Origin: Candidatus Poribacteria bacterium | GTDB lineage: Bacteria > Poribacteria > WGA-4E > WGA-3G | DNA: 55,671 nucleotides | Assembly: GCA_022827225.1 (NCBI GenBank) | Contig: JAJDTJ010000069.1 | Location: 1-55,671, forward strand | Direction of reading: 5' to 3' | Part shown: piece after piece, positions 1 through 8,275 of the stretch | Layout: each line of letters begins with the position of its first letter | Position numbering within the stretch: the first letter of the stretch is position 1 | Translations under genes and position numbers: made by a program | Notes under the pieces: model-generated | Databases searched by the model: none | What the model saw: the letters and a program-made list of their open reading frames with translations, nothing else | Told to the model about the DNA's origin: nothing

Positions 1-1
1 G

Positions 2-121
2 ACAATCAGTCTCATTGAACAACTTTTCCCCAAGTCGATTCATGCGGTGTCAGCAGCCGGTTTTGAGTTGAAAGTGCTTTTGTTTGTTATCGCAACGAGT
101 ATAAAGCAGCTATTTGGATAA
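2..121 (+). CDS. C-terminal end of an unidentified protein, cut by the window edge
   Basis: Thirty-nine codons are open from the first bases and end at TAA 119-121. The last residues include a hydrophobic stretch (KVLLFVIATSIKQLFG). The pattern is reminiscent of the tail of a DDE transposase, but 39 residues are too few to name a family, so this is only a guess. The following TPR fragment lies in the same reading frame, separated only by TAA-AGG-TAG. Confidence 0.3.
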   Translation, partial: TISLIEQLFPKSIHAVSAAGFELKVLLFVIATSIKQLFG

Positions 122-127
122 AGGTAG

Positions 128-490
128 CAACTTGGGTTACAGATAAAAGAGACGTATTACGGACGCGGTTGGACGTTCTTTGACGAACAACAGTACGACA
201 AAGCAATTGAAGCATTCAAAAATGCTATCAATATTGAGAGGCGGTTTAAAGAAGCACATTGCCACTTAGGTGTAATCTATATTAAAAAGAAAGCGTACGT
301 TGCGGCGATAAAAAGTCTAAAACAAGCAATAAGCATTGACCAGCACTTTAAGGAGGCACATTTCAATCTTAGCCTTGCTTACCTAAGACTTGGTAGATTT
401 GAAGATGCCAGGAACGCTGCTAACGATGCCTTAAGAATTGATCCAAATTATGAGCCAGCAAACAAACTTATTGATTATATAGCGGACTGA
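128..490 (+). pseudogene. TPR-repeat protein fragment without a start codon
   Basis: The frame is open for 120 codons and ends with TGA at 488-490. It encodes about three tetratricopeptide repeats, seen as the spaced motifs YDKAIEAFKNAI, YVAAIKSLKQAI and FEDARNAANDAL, each followed by an I(D/E) turn, and the end NYEPANKLIDYIAD. TPR units normally form helical protein-binding scaffolds. No ATG, GTG or TTG occurs in frame in the first 50 codons, and an in-frame TAG stands directly before the frame at 125-127. It is therefore most likely the 3' remainder of a longer TPR gene broken by deletion or frameshift. Expression from a non-standard start cannot be excluded. Confidence 0.55.
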
Positions 491-530
491 TTTGGACTTA
501 AACCCGCATTTGACATTTCAAGAACATCCG

Positions 531-698
531 CGGTGTGTAAATATTTTGTCAATTGTTGTCTGAATACAGGTCGCTTATGGGCGAGTACGCCGCAAACCTC
601 GGATTTTCACGGATTGGGAAATACTTGGCGCAAGCTAACAGCGGACGCTACAAAAGATGATATGCTACAAAATCGCGCGCCAAAAACTTTACACACCC
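531..698 (+). mobile_element. MITE-like element A, copy 1 (168 bp)
   Basis: The element has 11-bp terminal inverted repeats, CGGTGTGTAAA at the left and TTTACACACCC at the right (10 of 11 match). It is flanked by perfect 8-bp direct repeats AACATCCG at 523-530 and 699-706, which look like a target-site duplication. It contains no convincing gene. A longer copy in the opposite orientation lies at 46143-46421 and shares both ends and most of the interior. This copy appears to lack an internal duplicated segment of the other one. Confidence 0.8.
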
Positions 699-713
699 AA
701 CATCCGTAAAGAC

Positions 714-742
714 TTGTCCGAAGATTGATTGTGTGTTAAAAT
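714..742 (+). promoter_or_regulatory. Candidate sigma70-type promoter for the WD40-protease gene
   Basis: TTGTCC at 714-719 and TAAAAT at 737-742 are separated by 17 bp. They lie 55 bp upstream of the ATG at 797 and directly beyond the right end of the MITE-like element. A ribosome binding site (AAAAGGA) follows at about 780-786. Confidence 0.4.
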
Positions 743-796
743 CACGGAATAGAATCGCTATCCCACAAGCTAAAACTTTAAAAGGAACTGAAGAAG

Positions 797-3256
797 ATGA
801 AAAAAATCTATCTATTAGCCGCTACCTATCTACTGATATCAACTCTGTTTTTATCCCTGACGTATGCTCAAGATATTTCTGAATTAGATTTACCGAAAGG
901 AGCAATAGAGCGATTCGGTAAAGGATGGGTTCAGGACATAGAATTCTCTCCTGATGGAAACCAATTTGCTGTTGCAACTACCACCGGCATCTGGATTTAT
1001 GATAGTCATACTGGTAAACAAATTAACCGGTTTGAAAAGCACATGGGCGGTGCTAATGCAATTTCATATTCTCAAAACGGTCAACTTCTCGCTGCAGCAC
1101 ATCAGGATTTAACTATTAGGTTATGGGAGCCCAATAACAAGAGTCAAAAAGAACCCATACCTGCCCTCAGAGGCCATAAAGATAAAATATATGCGGTTAC
1201 ATTTTCATCCGATGGTAAAAGCAGCATGTTGGCAAGTGCTAGTGCTGACAAGACGATCCGGCTTTGGGATCCACACACCGTAATTGACGATGAGAGACTC
1301 ATTGCGATCTTACCGTACAAGGATGCCGTTCGGACCGTAGCCTTTTCATTTGACAATCGGATGCTCGCTGGTGGAAGTGACGATGGGATTATTCAAGTCT
1401 GGGACGCTGGTACAGGGGACCGAATATACGAATTTAAAGAACACACTGATTCTGTTCAGGCAGTACATTTTTCACGTAATAGGACCGAGCTTGTGAGTGC
1501 AAGTTTAGATGGTAACGTCCTTTTATGGAGTCTCGTTGGTGAAGGTGGAAAACTTCATTCACCAATTCAACATAACGCTTCAGTATATACGGCAAAATTT
1601 TCTCCAGATGGGAACACTTTTGCCACCGGCAGTGCTGACAAACTAATACGGTTATGGGATACAAATACGGCGAAGCGCAACCTTACTTTTAGAGGACACA
1701 AAGACTCTGTATCGGATATTGACTTTTCGCCTGATGGTACCACACTTATCAGTGCCAGTCCGGATGGGAAGATATTGTTATGGGACACAATCGGTGCCCG
1801 GACACGTATTGAAATATCAGAACATACCGGAGGCATAAAAGCTTTAGCATACACAGAGGATAATCGCATACGAGCATGTGGTACCGGATTAGATGGAAAA
1901 CTCCGATTGTGGGATGCCGGTACTAGTAGTGAACTCTCTCTTGTTAGCGAACATACAGGATTAACAAAAGCTGTCACATTCTCAAACGATGGCAAAATTA
2001 TTGTTAGTGGAGGAAGCGAAGATGGAACGACTTTTCTATCAAATGTCCTCAAGATCCTCGAAAACAATAAGGGAATTAACAACGGAAGTTTACAGTCCGT
2101 ATTGACGGGGAATGCACACGGCATCACTTCGCTTGCCCTGTCACCAGCAGGAACCACGCTCGCAACTGGTGGCACGGATGGTAGAATTTACCTATTGGAT
2201 GTTGCCTCCCGTCGTGAATTGAAAATACTAAAAGGAGCTCAGGGCACAATTACAGCCTTAACTTTCGGTGTTGACGGCACCCATCTTTTCAGTGGTGAAG
2301 AAAATGGGACTATTCGTCAATGGAATGCCCTTACGGGTACAGAAGTGGGAACAGGTTACAATACGCCGTTAGGTGCTATTACTGCTTTATCGTATTCGCT
2401 CCGTAATGAGTGTCTCGCCGCCGGAGATACAACCGGGACCATCCAGTTTTTTGATCCTGTTACAAAAGAAAAAAAAGGAGAGGGGTTCTTCATCCCTAAC
2501 TCCAGCATAACCACTCTCATTTTTTCTGATGATGGTAGTTCTCTTGTTAGCGGTAGTGAAAACGGTACCATTATCGTTTGGGATGTGAACGTAGGACTTC
2601 TAAACACAAAGTTAAAGGGCGATACATTAGGTGGAGACAAAAGCACATCACAAACTAATACCTCACAAAAGCACAAGATTACTGAACAAACTGCACAGGA
2701 GATTGCCCAAAACGCTTTAAATTCCACTGTTTACTTGGAAATGCAAAAACCTGATGGAACGATTTCACAGGGAAGTGGTTTTTTCATCCGACCAAGTTAT
2801 ATCGTCACCAATCATCATGTTATTGAAGGTGCTACGAAAGCTTATGTAAAACTAGTCGGAAAACAAGCTACATATCGCGTTGAAAGCATTGCTGCAACAG
2901 ATGAATATTACGATTTAGCTATCTTAAGGCTTTCTGGTATTACCGCTCCAACATTGTCTTTGGCTAATAGCGATACAGTTGAAACTGGTGAAACTGTATA
3001 TGTTGCTGGTAACCCCAAAGGGTTAGAAGGCACATTCTCCAGCGGAATTATTAGTGCTGTTCGGGCAGGTGGTAACCATAAATTAATACAAATAGATGCT
3101 TCTATCTCTCCAGGAAGTAGTGGAGGTGCAGTACTAAATAGTAAAGGCGAAGTCATAGGCGTTGTAACATGGAGCCACCGCGACCCTAATGCGCAAAACC
3201 TCAATTTTGTTGTTCCCTCAAATTACGTCAAGGCGCTGCTTCGTAAAGTGCAGTGA
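797..3256 (+). CDS. Secreted WD40 protein fused to a C-terminal HtrA-like serine protease
   Basis: The 819-residue protein begins with a signal peptide (residues 1-24, cleavage probably near TYAQ). The WD40 region spans about 30-605 and shows 13 blade-ending motifs of the type GTIxxWD; the first, TTTGIWIYD, follows the cap GAIERFGKGWVQDIEFSPDG also seen in the ten-gene array at 6085-26534. A trypsin-like protease domain fills about 635-819. Its catalytic triad is visible: His in VTNHHVIEG, Asp in YYDLAILRL, Ser in SPGSSGGAVLN. No PDZ domain follows, unlike classical DegP/HtrA. The likely role is a periplasmic or extracellular protease whose propellers bind a partner or substrate; this role is inferred. 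The ATG has an upstream AAAAGGA and a candidate promoter. The DUF4159 gene follows after 71 bp on the same strand. Confidence 0.9.
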   Translation: MKKIYLLAATYLLISTLFLSLTYAQDISELDLPKGAIERFGKGWVQDIEFSPDGNQFAVATTTGIWIYDSHTGKQINRFEKHMGGANAISYSQNGQLLAAAHQDLTIRLWEPNNKSQKEPIPALRGHKDKIYAVTFSSDGKSSMLASASADKTIRLWDPHTVIDDERLIAILPYKDAVRTVAFSFDNRMLAGGSDDGIIQVWDAGTGDRIYEFKEHTDSVQAVHFSRNRTELVSASLDGNVLLWSLVGEGGKLHSPIQHNASVYTAKFSPDGNTFATGSADKLIRLWDTNTAKRNLTFRGHKDSVSDIDFSPDGTTLISASPDGKILLWDTIGARTRIEISEHTGGIKALAYTEDNRIRACGTGLDGKLRLWDAGTSSELSLVSEHTGLTKAVTFSNDGKIIVSGGSEDGTTFLSNVLKILENNKGINNGSLQSVLTGNAHGITSLALSPAGTTLATGGTDGRIYLLDVASRRELKILKGAQGTITALTFGVDGTHLFSGEENGTIRQWNALTGTEVGTGYNTPLGAITALSYSLRNECLAAGDTTGTIQFFDPVTKEKKGEGFFIPNSSITTLIFSDDGSSLVSGSENGTIIVWDVNVGLLNTKLKGDTLGGDKSTSQTNTSQKHKITEQTAQEIAQNALNSTVYLEMQKPDGTISQGSGFFIRPSYIVTNHHVIEGATKAYVKLVGKQATYRVESIAATDEYYDLAILRLSGITAPTLSLANSDTVETGETVYVAGNPKGLEGTFSSGIISAVRAGGNHKLIQIDASISPGSSGGAVLNSKGEVIGVVTWSHRDPNAQNLNFVVPSNYVKALLRKVQ

Positions 3257-3327
3257 TGCCTGAAGTTCCGAAACTACTCAAGAATTATTTCGGTATTTCT
3301 GCTTGATACCGCGTAAGAGGATAAACC

Positions 3328-4716
3328 ATGAACATACGCACGGTTGAAAAGTATTCTGCTAAAAGGCGCAGGAATATGGCACTTTTCTTGTCTCTGATAG
3401 TGCATGTGATTGCAATTATTCTGACTGCGGTATTGGTGCTGAAACCTAAAATAGAACAGATGATGGAAAATAGTATCGCTGTGGAGTTCGTCGAACCACA
3501 GCAGCATCAGCGGATACAAGTTCCAAAAAAGATCGTCCGAATGGTGAGACGGAAGCAGCCCACAGCAGCCCCCGCCATTAACAGCGCAGCAGCAAAACTC
3601 CCAACGGCTTCAAGGTCGGCAATTCCACAAATCACGGATACGGCGAACTTAGAAACACCGCCACTTTCTACTGTGGTAGATCTCACCCCTTCACCAGAAG
3701 CGATTCTCTCAACTACCAACGTTCCGTCTGTTAGAGTAGAGAGAGGGAGCGGAGAAATCGAGGGCGGAGACGCGGTGCTTGGTTCAGGAAATAGCGGTGA
3801 AATTGTGAGACAGCGAAGTGGCAGCTCTGGTGAAAGTCTCGGAAACTTAACGCAATCTGGCGGCAGCGGACAAGATCCTTTTGGCGAGGGAATCCCAGAA
3901 ATTATTGGTGGTTACGAAGGTGAGATAGGCGATAAACTCGGCAGTATTATTGATGAAGAAGATGGCATTGTGCGTGGGCATATCCGGTTGATACGCCTAA
4001 AGCACGATATGAGTGATTGGTGGCAGGATCCGACTGCGATTTCATCTTTAATAAAATGGTTACGGGATCATGCCCGATCAATTACCGCTGATATGAAGTA
4101 CGCAGGGGGTGCCCTATCGCTGACGGATGCGCGTATCATGGAGGCACCACTCCTGATAATGACAGGACACGACCAAGCGATGTCAAAATCCTATCAACGG
4201 TTAGCTGACCGTAATTCACAGGCATCCGGGTTCAGTGATGCGGAGCGTGTAGCACTTCGGAAATACATTCTTGATTACAACAGCATGCTGTTTTTCGACT
4301 ACTGTGGTAGCGGCGGTAACGAGAAATCTTTTGCGCATCTCGTGGAAACCGAGTTACGTACAATATTCCCTGAGTATCCGATGAAAACCCTGGATGATAT
4401 GCGACATGAGATTTTTCAATGCTATTTCAAACTGAAGAAAACGCCGGTTGGGGGTTCAGCATTCTGGGGGACAGGATATAAAGGTGGGAACGTAAAATGG
4501 CGGCATATTAAAGGGATATCGGTCCCTGGGCCGTTAGGCAAGTCTCGTTTAGCGATTATATTTTGCTCGCTTGACTACTTATGCAGCATGGAAACCGCGG
4601 AGATTGATAGCCGTGCGCCGCTTGCGTCAAGACGTTCTTCGGATGTCTATCGGTTCATGACGAACATGTTTATTTATCAGATGCGGCAGCGGGCGGCGAG
4701 CAATCCAGAAAAATAA
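3328..4716 (+). CDS. Membrane-anchored protein with TonB-like N-terminus and C-terminal DUF4159 domain
   Basis: The protein has 462 residues. A short basic start (KRRRN) is followed by one transmembrane helix (about 17-40) and then VEFVEP and a basic, proline- and alanine-containing stretch, an arrangement typical of TonB-type energy transducers. A glycine/serine-rich linker spans about 130-205. The C-terminal part (about 215-455) matches the pattern of DUF4159: APLLIMTGHDQ, a LRKYILDYNSMLFFDYC segment where the family usually has an Asp-rich FADD-like motif, TIFPEYPM, and LGKSRLAIIFCSLDYLCS. DUF4159 proteins often occur with gliding or surface-assembly genes, but their function is not settled. 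The gene lies 71 bp downstream of the WD40-protease and may be cotranscribed. It could also be read as an ExbB/ExbD-independent TonB relative; no partners lie nearby. Confidence 0.7.
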   Translation: MNIRTVEKYSAKRRRNMALFLSLIVHVIAIILTAVLVLKPKIEQMMENSIAVEFVEPQQHQRIQVPKKIVRMVRRKQPTAAPAINSAAAKLPTASRSAIPQITDTANLETPPLSTVVDLTPSPEAILSTTNVPSVRVERGSGEIEGGDAVLGSGNSGEIVRQRSGSSGESLGNLTQSGGSGQDPFGEGIPEIIGGYEGEIGDKLGSIIDEEDGIVRGHIRLIRLKHDMSDWWQDPTAISSLIKWLRDHARSITADMKYAGGALSLTDARIMEAPLLIMTGHDQAMSKSYQRLADRNSQASGFSDAERVALRKYILDYNSMLFFDYCGSGGNEKSFAHLVETELRTIFPEYPMKTLDDMRHEIFQCYFKLKKTPVGGSAFWGTGYKGGNVKWRHIKGISVPGPLGKSRLAIIFCSLDYLCSMETAEIDSRAPLASRRSSDVYRFMTNMFIYQMRQRAASNPEK

Positions 4717-4744
4717 AAAATAGGGCGCGTTTGTGGACGCGCCC
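4711..4744 (-). terminator. Rho-independent terminator for the minus-strand ferredoxin-NADP reductase gene
   Basis: A perfect stem GGGCGCGT (4723-4730) / ACGCGCCC (4737-4744) with a 6-base loop is followed on the minus strand by a T-rich run (complement of 4711-4722, TATTTTTTATTT). It lies 65 bp beyond the stop codon at 4810. On the plus strand no T-run follows, so it is oriented for the minus-strand gene, although the stem also lies just after the plus-strand gene ending at 4716. Confidence 0.75.
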
Positions 4745-4809
4745 GCATCAGCGTTACATCAACACGCTGCCGCTATTCAGGTGAAATCGCTCCGAAAGTG
4801 TTATCCGCG

Positions 4810-5580
4810 CTACTCTTTAATCACAAAGAATTTTTCCTCTTTAATCCGTTCTTCCGGGAAACGCGCACGCGCCCAGATCGCCTTTGAGTTCTCAATCATC
4901 TGTGGATGTCCGCAGGCGTAGACGACGGCGTTGGTGTGGTCATAGCCGAGTTGATCGCCGTACTTCCGAATCACATCTTCGGCACGTCCGCTCTCACCTT
5001 CCCACTCAGTGTCCTCCCAGGGACGGCTCACTGTCGGGACAAACGTGAACCATTCCTCCTGCGCTGCGAGTTCGTTGAGTTCGTCCATATAATATCCGAG
5101 TTCCCACGAACGACTCGCGCCGACAATCGCTAAGATCTGATGTGGACTCGTTTTGCCCTGTTCCTGCTCAATCTTTTGCGTCCGCGCAATACTGATATAC
5201 GGTGCAGCACCGGTCACAGTTCCTGCCATGACATGGCGTGTCATACCGCTCTCTGTGTCCATTACGAATTTACCGACGAGACGGTCCCGAATAAATACAG
5301 TGTCCCCCAACTCCAGTGCCCAAAATAGTGGTGTGGTTGCACCCTCTGGCACCAACTCCACGAAAACCTCCATAAACGGTTCGTGTGGAGACGAGACTAT
5401 CGAATACGGACGTTGGACGATCTTTCCGTCAACGTCAAAACCGATAGTGGCATACTGTCCGGGTATAAATGGCAACTGTTTATCAACACGGAATTTGAAC
5501 GCTGCTAAATCTTCGGAAAAATCCTCACGTTCAATCAATTCACCTTTACAATATTGCGTCCTGGCGCGTCTTCTTTGCAT
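4810..5580 (-). CDS. fpr: Ferredoxin--NADP+ reductase (Fpr type)
   Basis: The 256-residue length is right for a bacterial Fpr-type reductase, a cytoplasmic FAD enzyme exchanging electrons between NADPH and ferredoxin or flavodoxin. The FAD-binding motif RPYSIVSSP lies at about residue 58, after the FxPGQYxxxG strand (FIPGQYATIGF). The NADP-binding region is VTGAAPYISIA (about 119), a variant of the usual GTGxAPF, and VYACGHPQMI near the C-terminus fits the cACGxPxMI motif of the family. The start ATG is preceded by AAAGGA with 7-base spacing. It is a single gene convergent with the DUF4159 gene and has its own terminator. Confidence 0.88.
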   Translation of the reverse strand: MQRRRARTQYCKGELIEREDFSEDLAAFKFRVDKQLPFIPGQYATIGFDVDGKIVQRPYSIVSSPHEPFMEVFVELVPEGATTPLFWALELGDTVFIRDRLVGKFVMDTESGMTRHVMAGTVTGAAPYISIARTQKIEQEQGKTSPHQILAIVGASRSWELGYYMDELNELAAQEEWFTFVPTVSRPWEDTEWEGESGRAEDVIRKYGDQLGYDHTNAVVYACGHPQMIENSKAIWARARFPEERIKEEKFFVIKE

Positions 5581-6084
5581 AATTAATTCCTTTAAGCTTC
5601 CTCTAACAGATTTCGGCGCGTAATTTCTGCCGAAAAGAAAATCGTAGAATTTAAGTCAACTCTGCATATATTATACGCAAAACGCAAGTGTATATCAAGT
5701 TTTTTTCTATGGTGATTAGCAATTAGCTGTCGGCAGTCAGCAAATTAGCCATCAGCCGTCAGCAGACAGCTGTCAGCAAAGAGAGGTTAGTTTAATCAAA
5801 AACCTCTTTTTGCTGATAGCCAATTGCTGATAGCCAATTGCCATTCTTGCTGACGGCTGAAAGCCTCTCAGTTAGATACTTGCAATTCTGGTACCCTTGT
5901 GCTAAATTACAGTAGCAGCGCGGATATGGTCTGCACTATTTCGGGCACTCTTGTATTTAATCTGCCCCATTTTGTGCAGCACCGGTGATTGTTCCGCCAA
6001 TAACCCATCAAACAGCACCTTCAGATAGGCACAGAATTTGCGAATAAAAGATATAAAATCTCACCGGAAAAGGAGTTTCGGTTT
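5581..6084. other. Intergenic region with repeat-rich hairpins and the leader of the WD40 array
   Basis: No gene is visible in these 504 bases between the divergent reductase and WD40 genes. The centre is a repeat cluster (5735-5865, listed separately). The right end holds the ribosome binding site AAAAGGAG (6068-6075) of the first array gene. An A/T-rich TATAAAA at 6051-6057 could be a -10 element, but no well-spaced -35 box was found. Confidence 0.5.
5735..5865. repeat. Hairpin-forming intergenic repeat cluster
   Basis: Short related units (GTCAGCA, ATTAGC, GCCATCAGC) are repeated. A 16-bp stem with one mismatch pairs 5773-5788 (TCAGCAAAGAGAGGTT) with 5801-5816 (AACCTCTTTTTGCTGA) across a 12-base loop. 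Just after it the 15-mer TTGCTGATAGCCAAT occurs twice in tandem. The structure can act as an RNA hairpin on either strand; its function is unknown. Confidence 0.7.
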
Positions 6085-8070
6085 ATGAAAAAAACAAACC
6101 TTCTCTACATTGTCCATCTCTTTATTCTGTGCTTACTACTACCTAACGGCTTTGCACAACAATATACAGCACAGTGGCATTTACCTGAAGGTGCGAAAGC
6201 ACGTCTCGGCAGAGGGAAATTAAACAATGTCATGTTTTCACCCGATGGGACCCGAATTGCTGTGTCAACAGCCATCGGCATCTGGGTCTATGATGTGCAG
6301 ACAAGGGAAGCCGTCTCACTGTTCGCGGGGATACAGACCGGCGAAAAGGAGAGGTTTTTGCCCTCAAAACCGCCGGAAGCACTAACGTTCTCCGCTGACG
6401 CGGTCCTTATTGCGAGTGCACACGGGAAGCGCATCTATGTCTGGGATACTGTGACAGGTGCGGCGTTCGCGCAACTCGACGAACATCCCGATCCTATAAC
6501 AGCGATTGCACTTTCACCCGACAGCACAAAACTCGCCACAGCAGGTGAGGACTGGGTGGTACGTTTATGGGATGTCGGGACCGGCAAATATCTCAACAGC
6601 TTGAAAGGACATCCCGGAGCCGTCAACGCACTTGCATTTTCGCCTGATGGCAAAATCCTCGCGAGCGTGGGAACCACGCTCCGTCTATGGAATGCTGACA
6701 CGGGTGAATTGTTACACGCTGATCATAAAGACTTAGGTTCCATTGACCGGCTCGTTTTTTCACCCGATGGTAAAATCCTTGCGGGAGCCGGCGGCTGGGA
6801 CCGCGCTGTACATCTGTGGGATGTTAGCACACGCACCCTGCAAAAAACACCGAAGGGACATACCGGCGAAGTCAAAGATATTGCATTTTCGTCTGATAAT
6901 AGGACACTCGTCTCCGTGGGTTCTGACGCAATGCGACTATGGGATGTTGGTACCGGCACCGAACTGAAGAGTCTACCGACACTGCAAGACCAAATACCAC
7001 AACCCGTACCGCCCATCCTAAAACTTGAAGCACTTAATCAGGCGTACCTACCAAGCCGGCGGGACCATGTTTATTCAGCAAGATTTTCTGAAGACGCGAC
7101 ACAACTCATCAGCGTCAGTCGCGATGGCAGTCTTCATCTTTGGGACGTTGAAACCGGACTTTACCGAGCATCCTTTGCCCTCGGCGCACATAGCGATTCA
7201 GTCGGTGTCCTTGCTTTCTCTGAAGCTGGTAAATATCTCGCTAGTGATGATGGATTTGAGGAACGAATACGCGTTTGGAATGCCGAAAACGCCACACAAC
7301 ACGCCGTCTTAACACCCGGACAAGAGGGAGTTCTTAACCCGCTTAGTGAACTAACGGTCTCTTCAGGCATCAAAAAAGTTGCCGGACGCGAATTAGACGG
7401 TACAATCCTGGTATGGGACGCTGAAACCGCAGAGCATTTATCTTCTATACCGACAGACCGAATGATGCGGTACTGGCGACTTGTGCTTTCACCAGACGGG
7501 AAATTCCTCGCCGGTAGGGACATAATAGCGCGGAACAAGATTGAGCTTTGGCAAACGGAACCTGGTGCCCATCTGTTTACACTTGAAGATCACGTAAGTC
7601 CGGTGACTGCATACGCATTCTCGCCAAACAGCGAGCTCTTCGTGAGTGGCGCTCAAGAATCGACCACTGTTTTATGGGAGGTTAAGACAGGCAAACGACT
7701 TGCATATCTCATGGGGTACACAAAAAAGCCCATTGGCGCGTTCGCCTTCTCCGCGGATGGTAACACGCTTGCCAGTGCGAGTGGAAATAAGATCCTATTG
7801 TGGGATGTCAATACTCGGGAGCAGCGCAATAACTTTGAAGCCGTGGAGGGCATCGCTGCGTTAGCCTTTTCTCCAGACGGGAGGACACTCGCAAGCAGCG
7901 GTGCTGATGGACTTATTCAAGTCTGGAATTTAGTGCCAACGCCGCGGGTCCAAACTACCTTCAGCGGACATCGAGGTTCTATTCACGTGCTGATGTTCTC
8001 ACCTAATGGTAAAACGCTCGCAAGCGGCAGTGGGGACGGCACAATCCTCCTCTGGAATATAGAAAGGTAA
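6085..8070 (+). CDS. Secreted 14-blade WD40 protein, array gene 1
   Basis: This 661-residue protein has a signal peptide (about 1-24, cleavage near NGFAQ) followed by the array cap LPEGAKARLGRGKLNNVMFSPDG. Fourteen blade-ending motifs can be counted, from AIGIWVYD to GTILLWN at the C-terminus, which fits two seven-bladed beta-propellers. Most blades carry the SPDGKxLAS loop, and GH dipeptides start several of them. No enzyme domain is present, so a secreted scaffold or binding protein is inferred. The ATG is preceded by AAAAGGAG at 9-base spacing. It is the most divergent 14-blade member and lies 205 bp upstream of gene 2, a wider gap than elsewhere in the array. Confidence 0.9.
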   Translation: MKKTNLLYIVHLFILCLLLPNGFAQQYTAQWHLPEGAKARLGRGKLNNVMFSPDGTRIAVSTAIGIWVYDVQTREAVSLFAGIQTGEKERFLPSKPPEALTFSADAVLIASAHGKRIYVWDTVTGAAFAQLDEHPDPITAIALSPDSTKLATAGEDWVVRLWDVGTGKYLNSLKGHPGAVNALAFSPDGKILASVGTTLRLWNADTGELLHADHKDLGSIDRLVFSPDGKILAGAGGWDRAVHLWDVSTRTLQKTPKGHTGEVKDIAFSSDNRTLVSVGSDAMRLWDVGTGTELKSLPTLQDQIPQPVPPILKLEALNQAYLPSRRDHVYSARFSEDATQLISVSRDGSLHLWDVETGLYRASFALGAHSDSVGVLAFSEAGKYLASDDGFEERIRVWNAENATQHAVLTPGQEGVLNPLSELTVSSGIKKVAGRELDGTILVWDAETAEHLSSIPTDRMMRYWRLVLSPDGKFLAGRDIIARNKIELWQTEPGAHLFTLEDHVSPVTAYAFSPNSELFVSGAQESTTVLWEVKTGKRLAYLMGYTKKPIGAFAFSADGNTLASASGNKILLWDVNTREQRNNFEAVEGIAALAFSPDGRTLASSGADGLIQVWNLVPTPRVQTTFSGHRGSIHVLMFSPNGKTLASGSGDGTILLWNIER

Positions 8071-8142
8071 AACCACGTGCCTATAAAACAGACAAAGGAG
8101 ATTCACTTTGTCAAGAAACAAACAAAAGGAGCGGGCATTCCT

Positions 8143-8250
8143 CCCAAATTATAAGTTAATAGTTAATGGTTATTGGTTAATGGTAAGAGGTCTCTTTCTT
8201 TGTTAACCAACAACTAAAAGCGAAGCGTACCAATAACCAATAACTTTCGG
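8143..8250. repeat. Inverted intergenic repeat between array genes 1 and 2
   Basis: AT-rich units (GTTAATAG, GTTAATGG, GTTATTGGTTAATGG) on the left are complementary to ACCAATAACCAATAAC on the right, so the region can fold into a long imperfect hairpin around AAGAGGTCTCTTT. It resembles the repeat at 5735-5865 in layout but not in sequence. It may separate transcription of gene 1 from the rest of the array. Confidence 0.55.
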
Positions 8251-8275
8251 TTTGGGTCTCCTGCCCGAAGATTAG

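Noticed and set aside
1567..2175. 202-codon open frame on the minus strand inside the WD40-protease gene
   Set aside because: It is antisense to a well-supported gene. Similar long minus-strand frames occur behind every WD40 gene because of the repeated SPDG/LWD codons; none has a family match or ribosome binding site.
4723..4744. Hairpin considered as terminator of the DUF4159 gene
   Set aside because: On the plus strand the stem is not followed by a T-run; the A-run precedes it, so it fits only the minus-strand gene.
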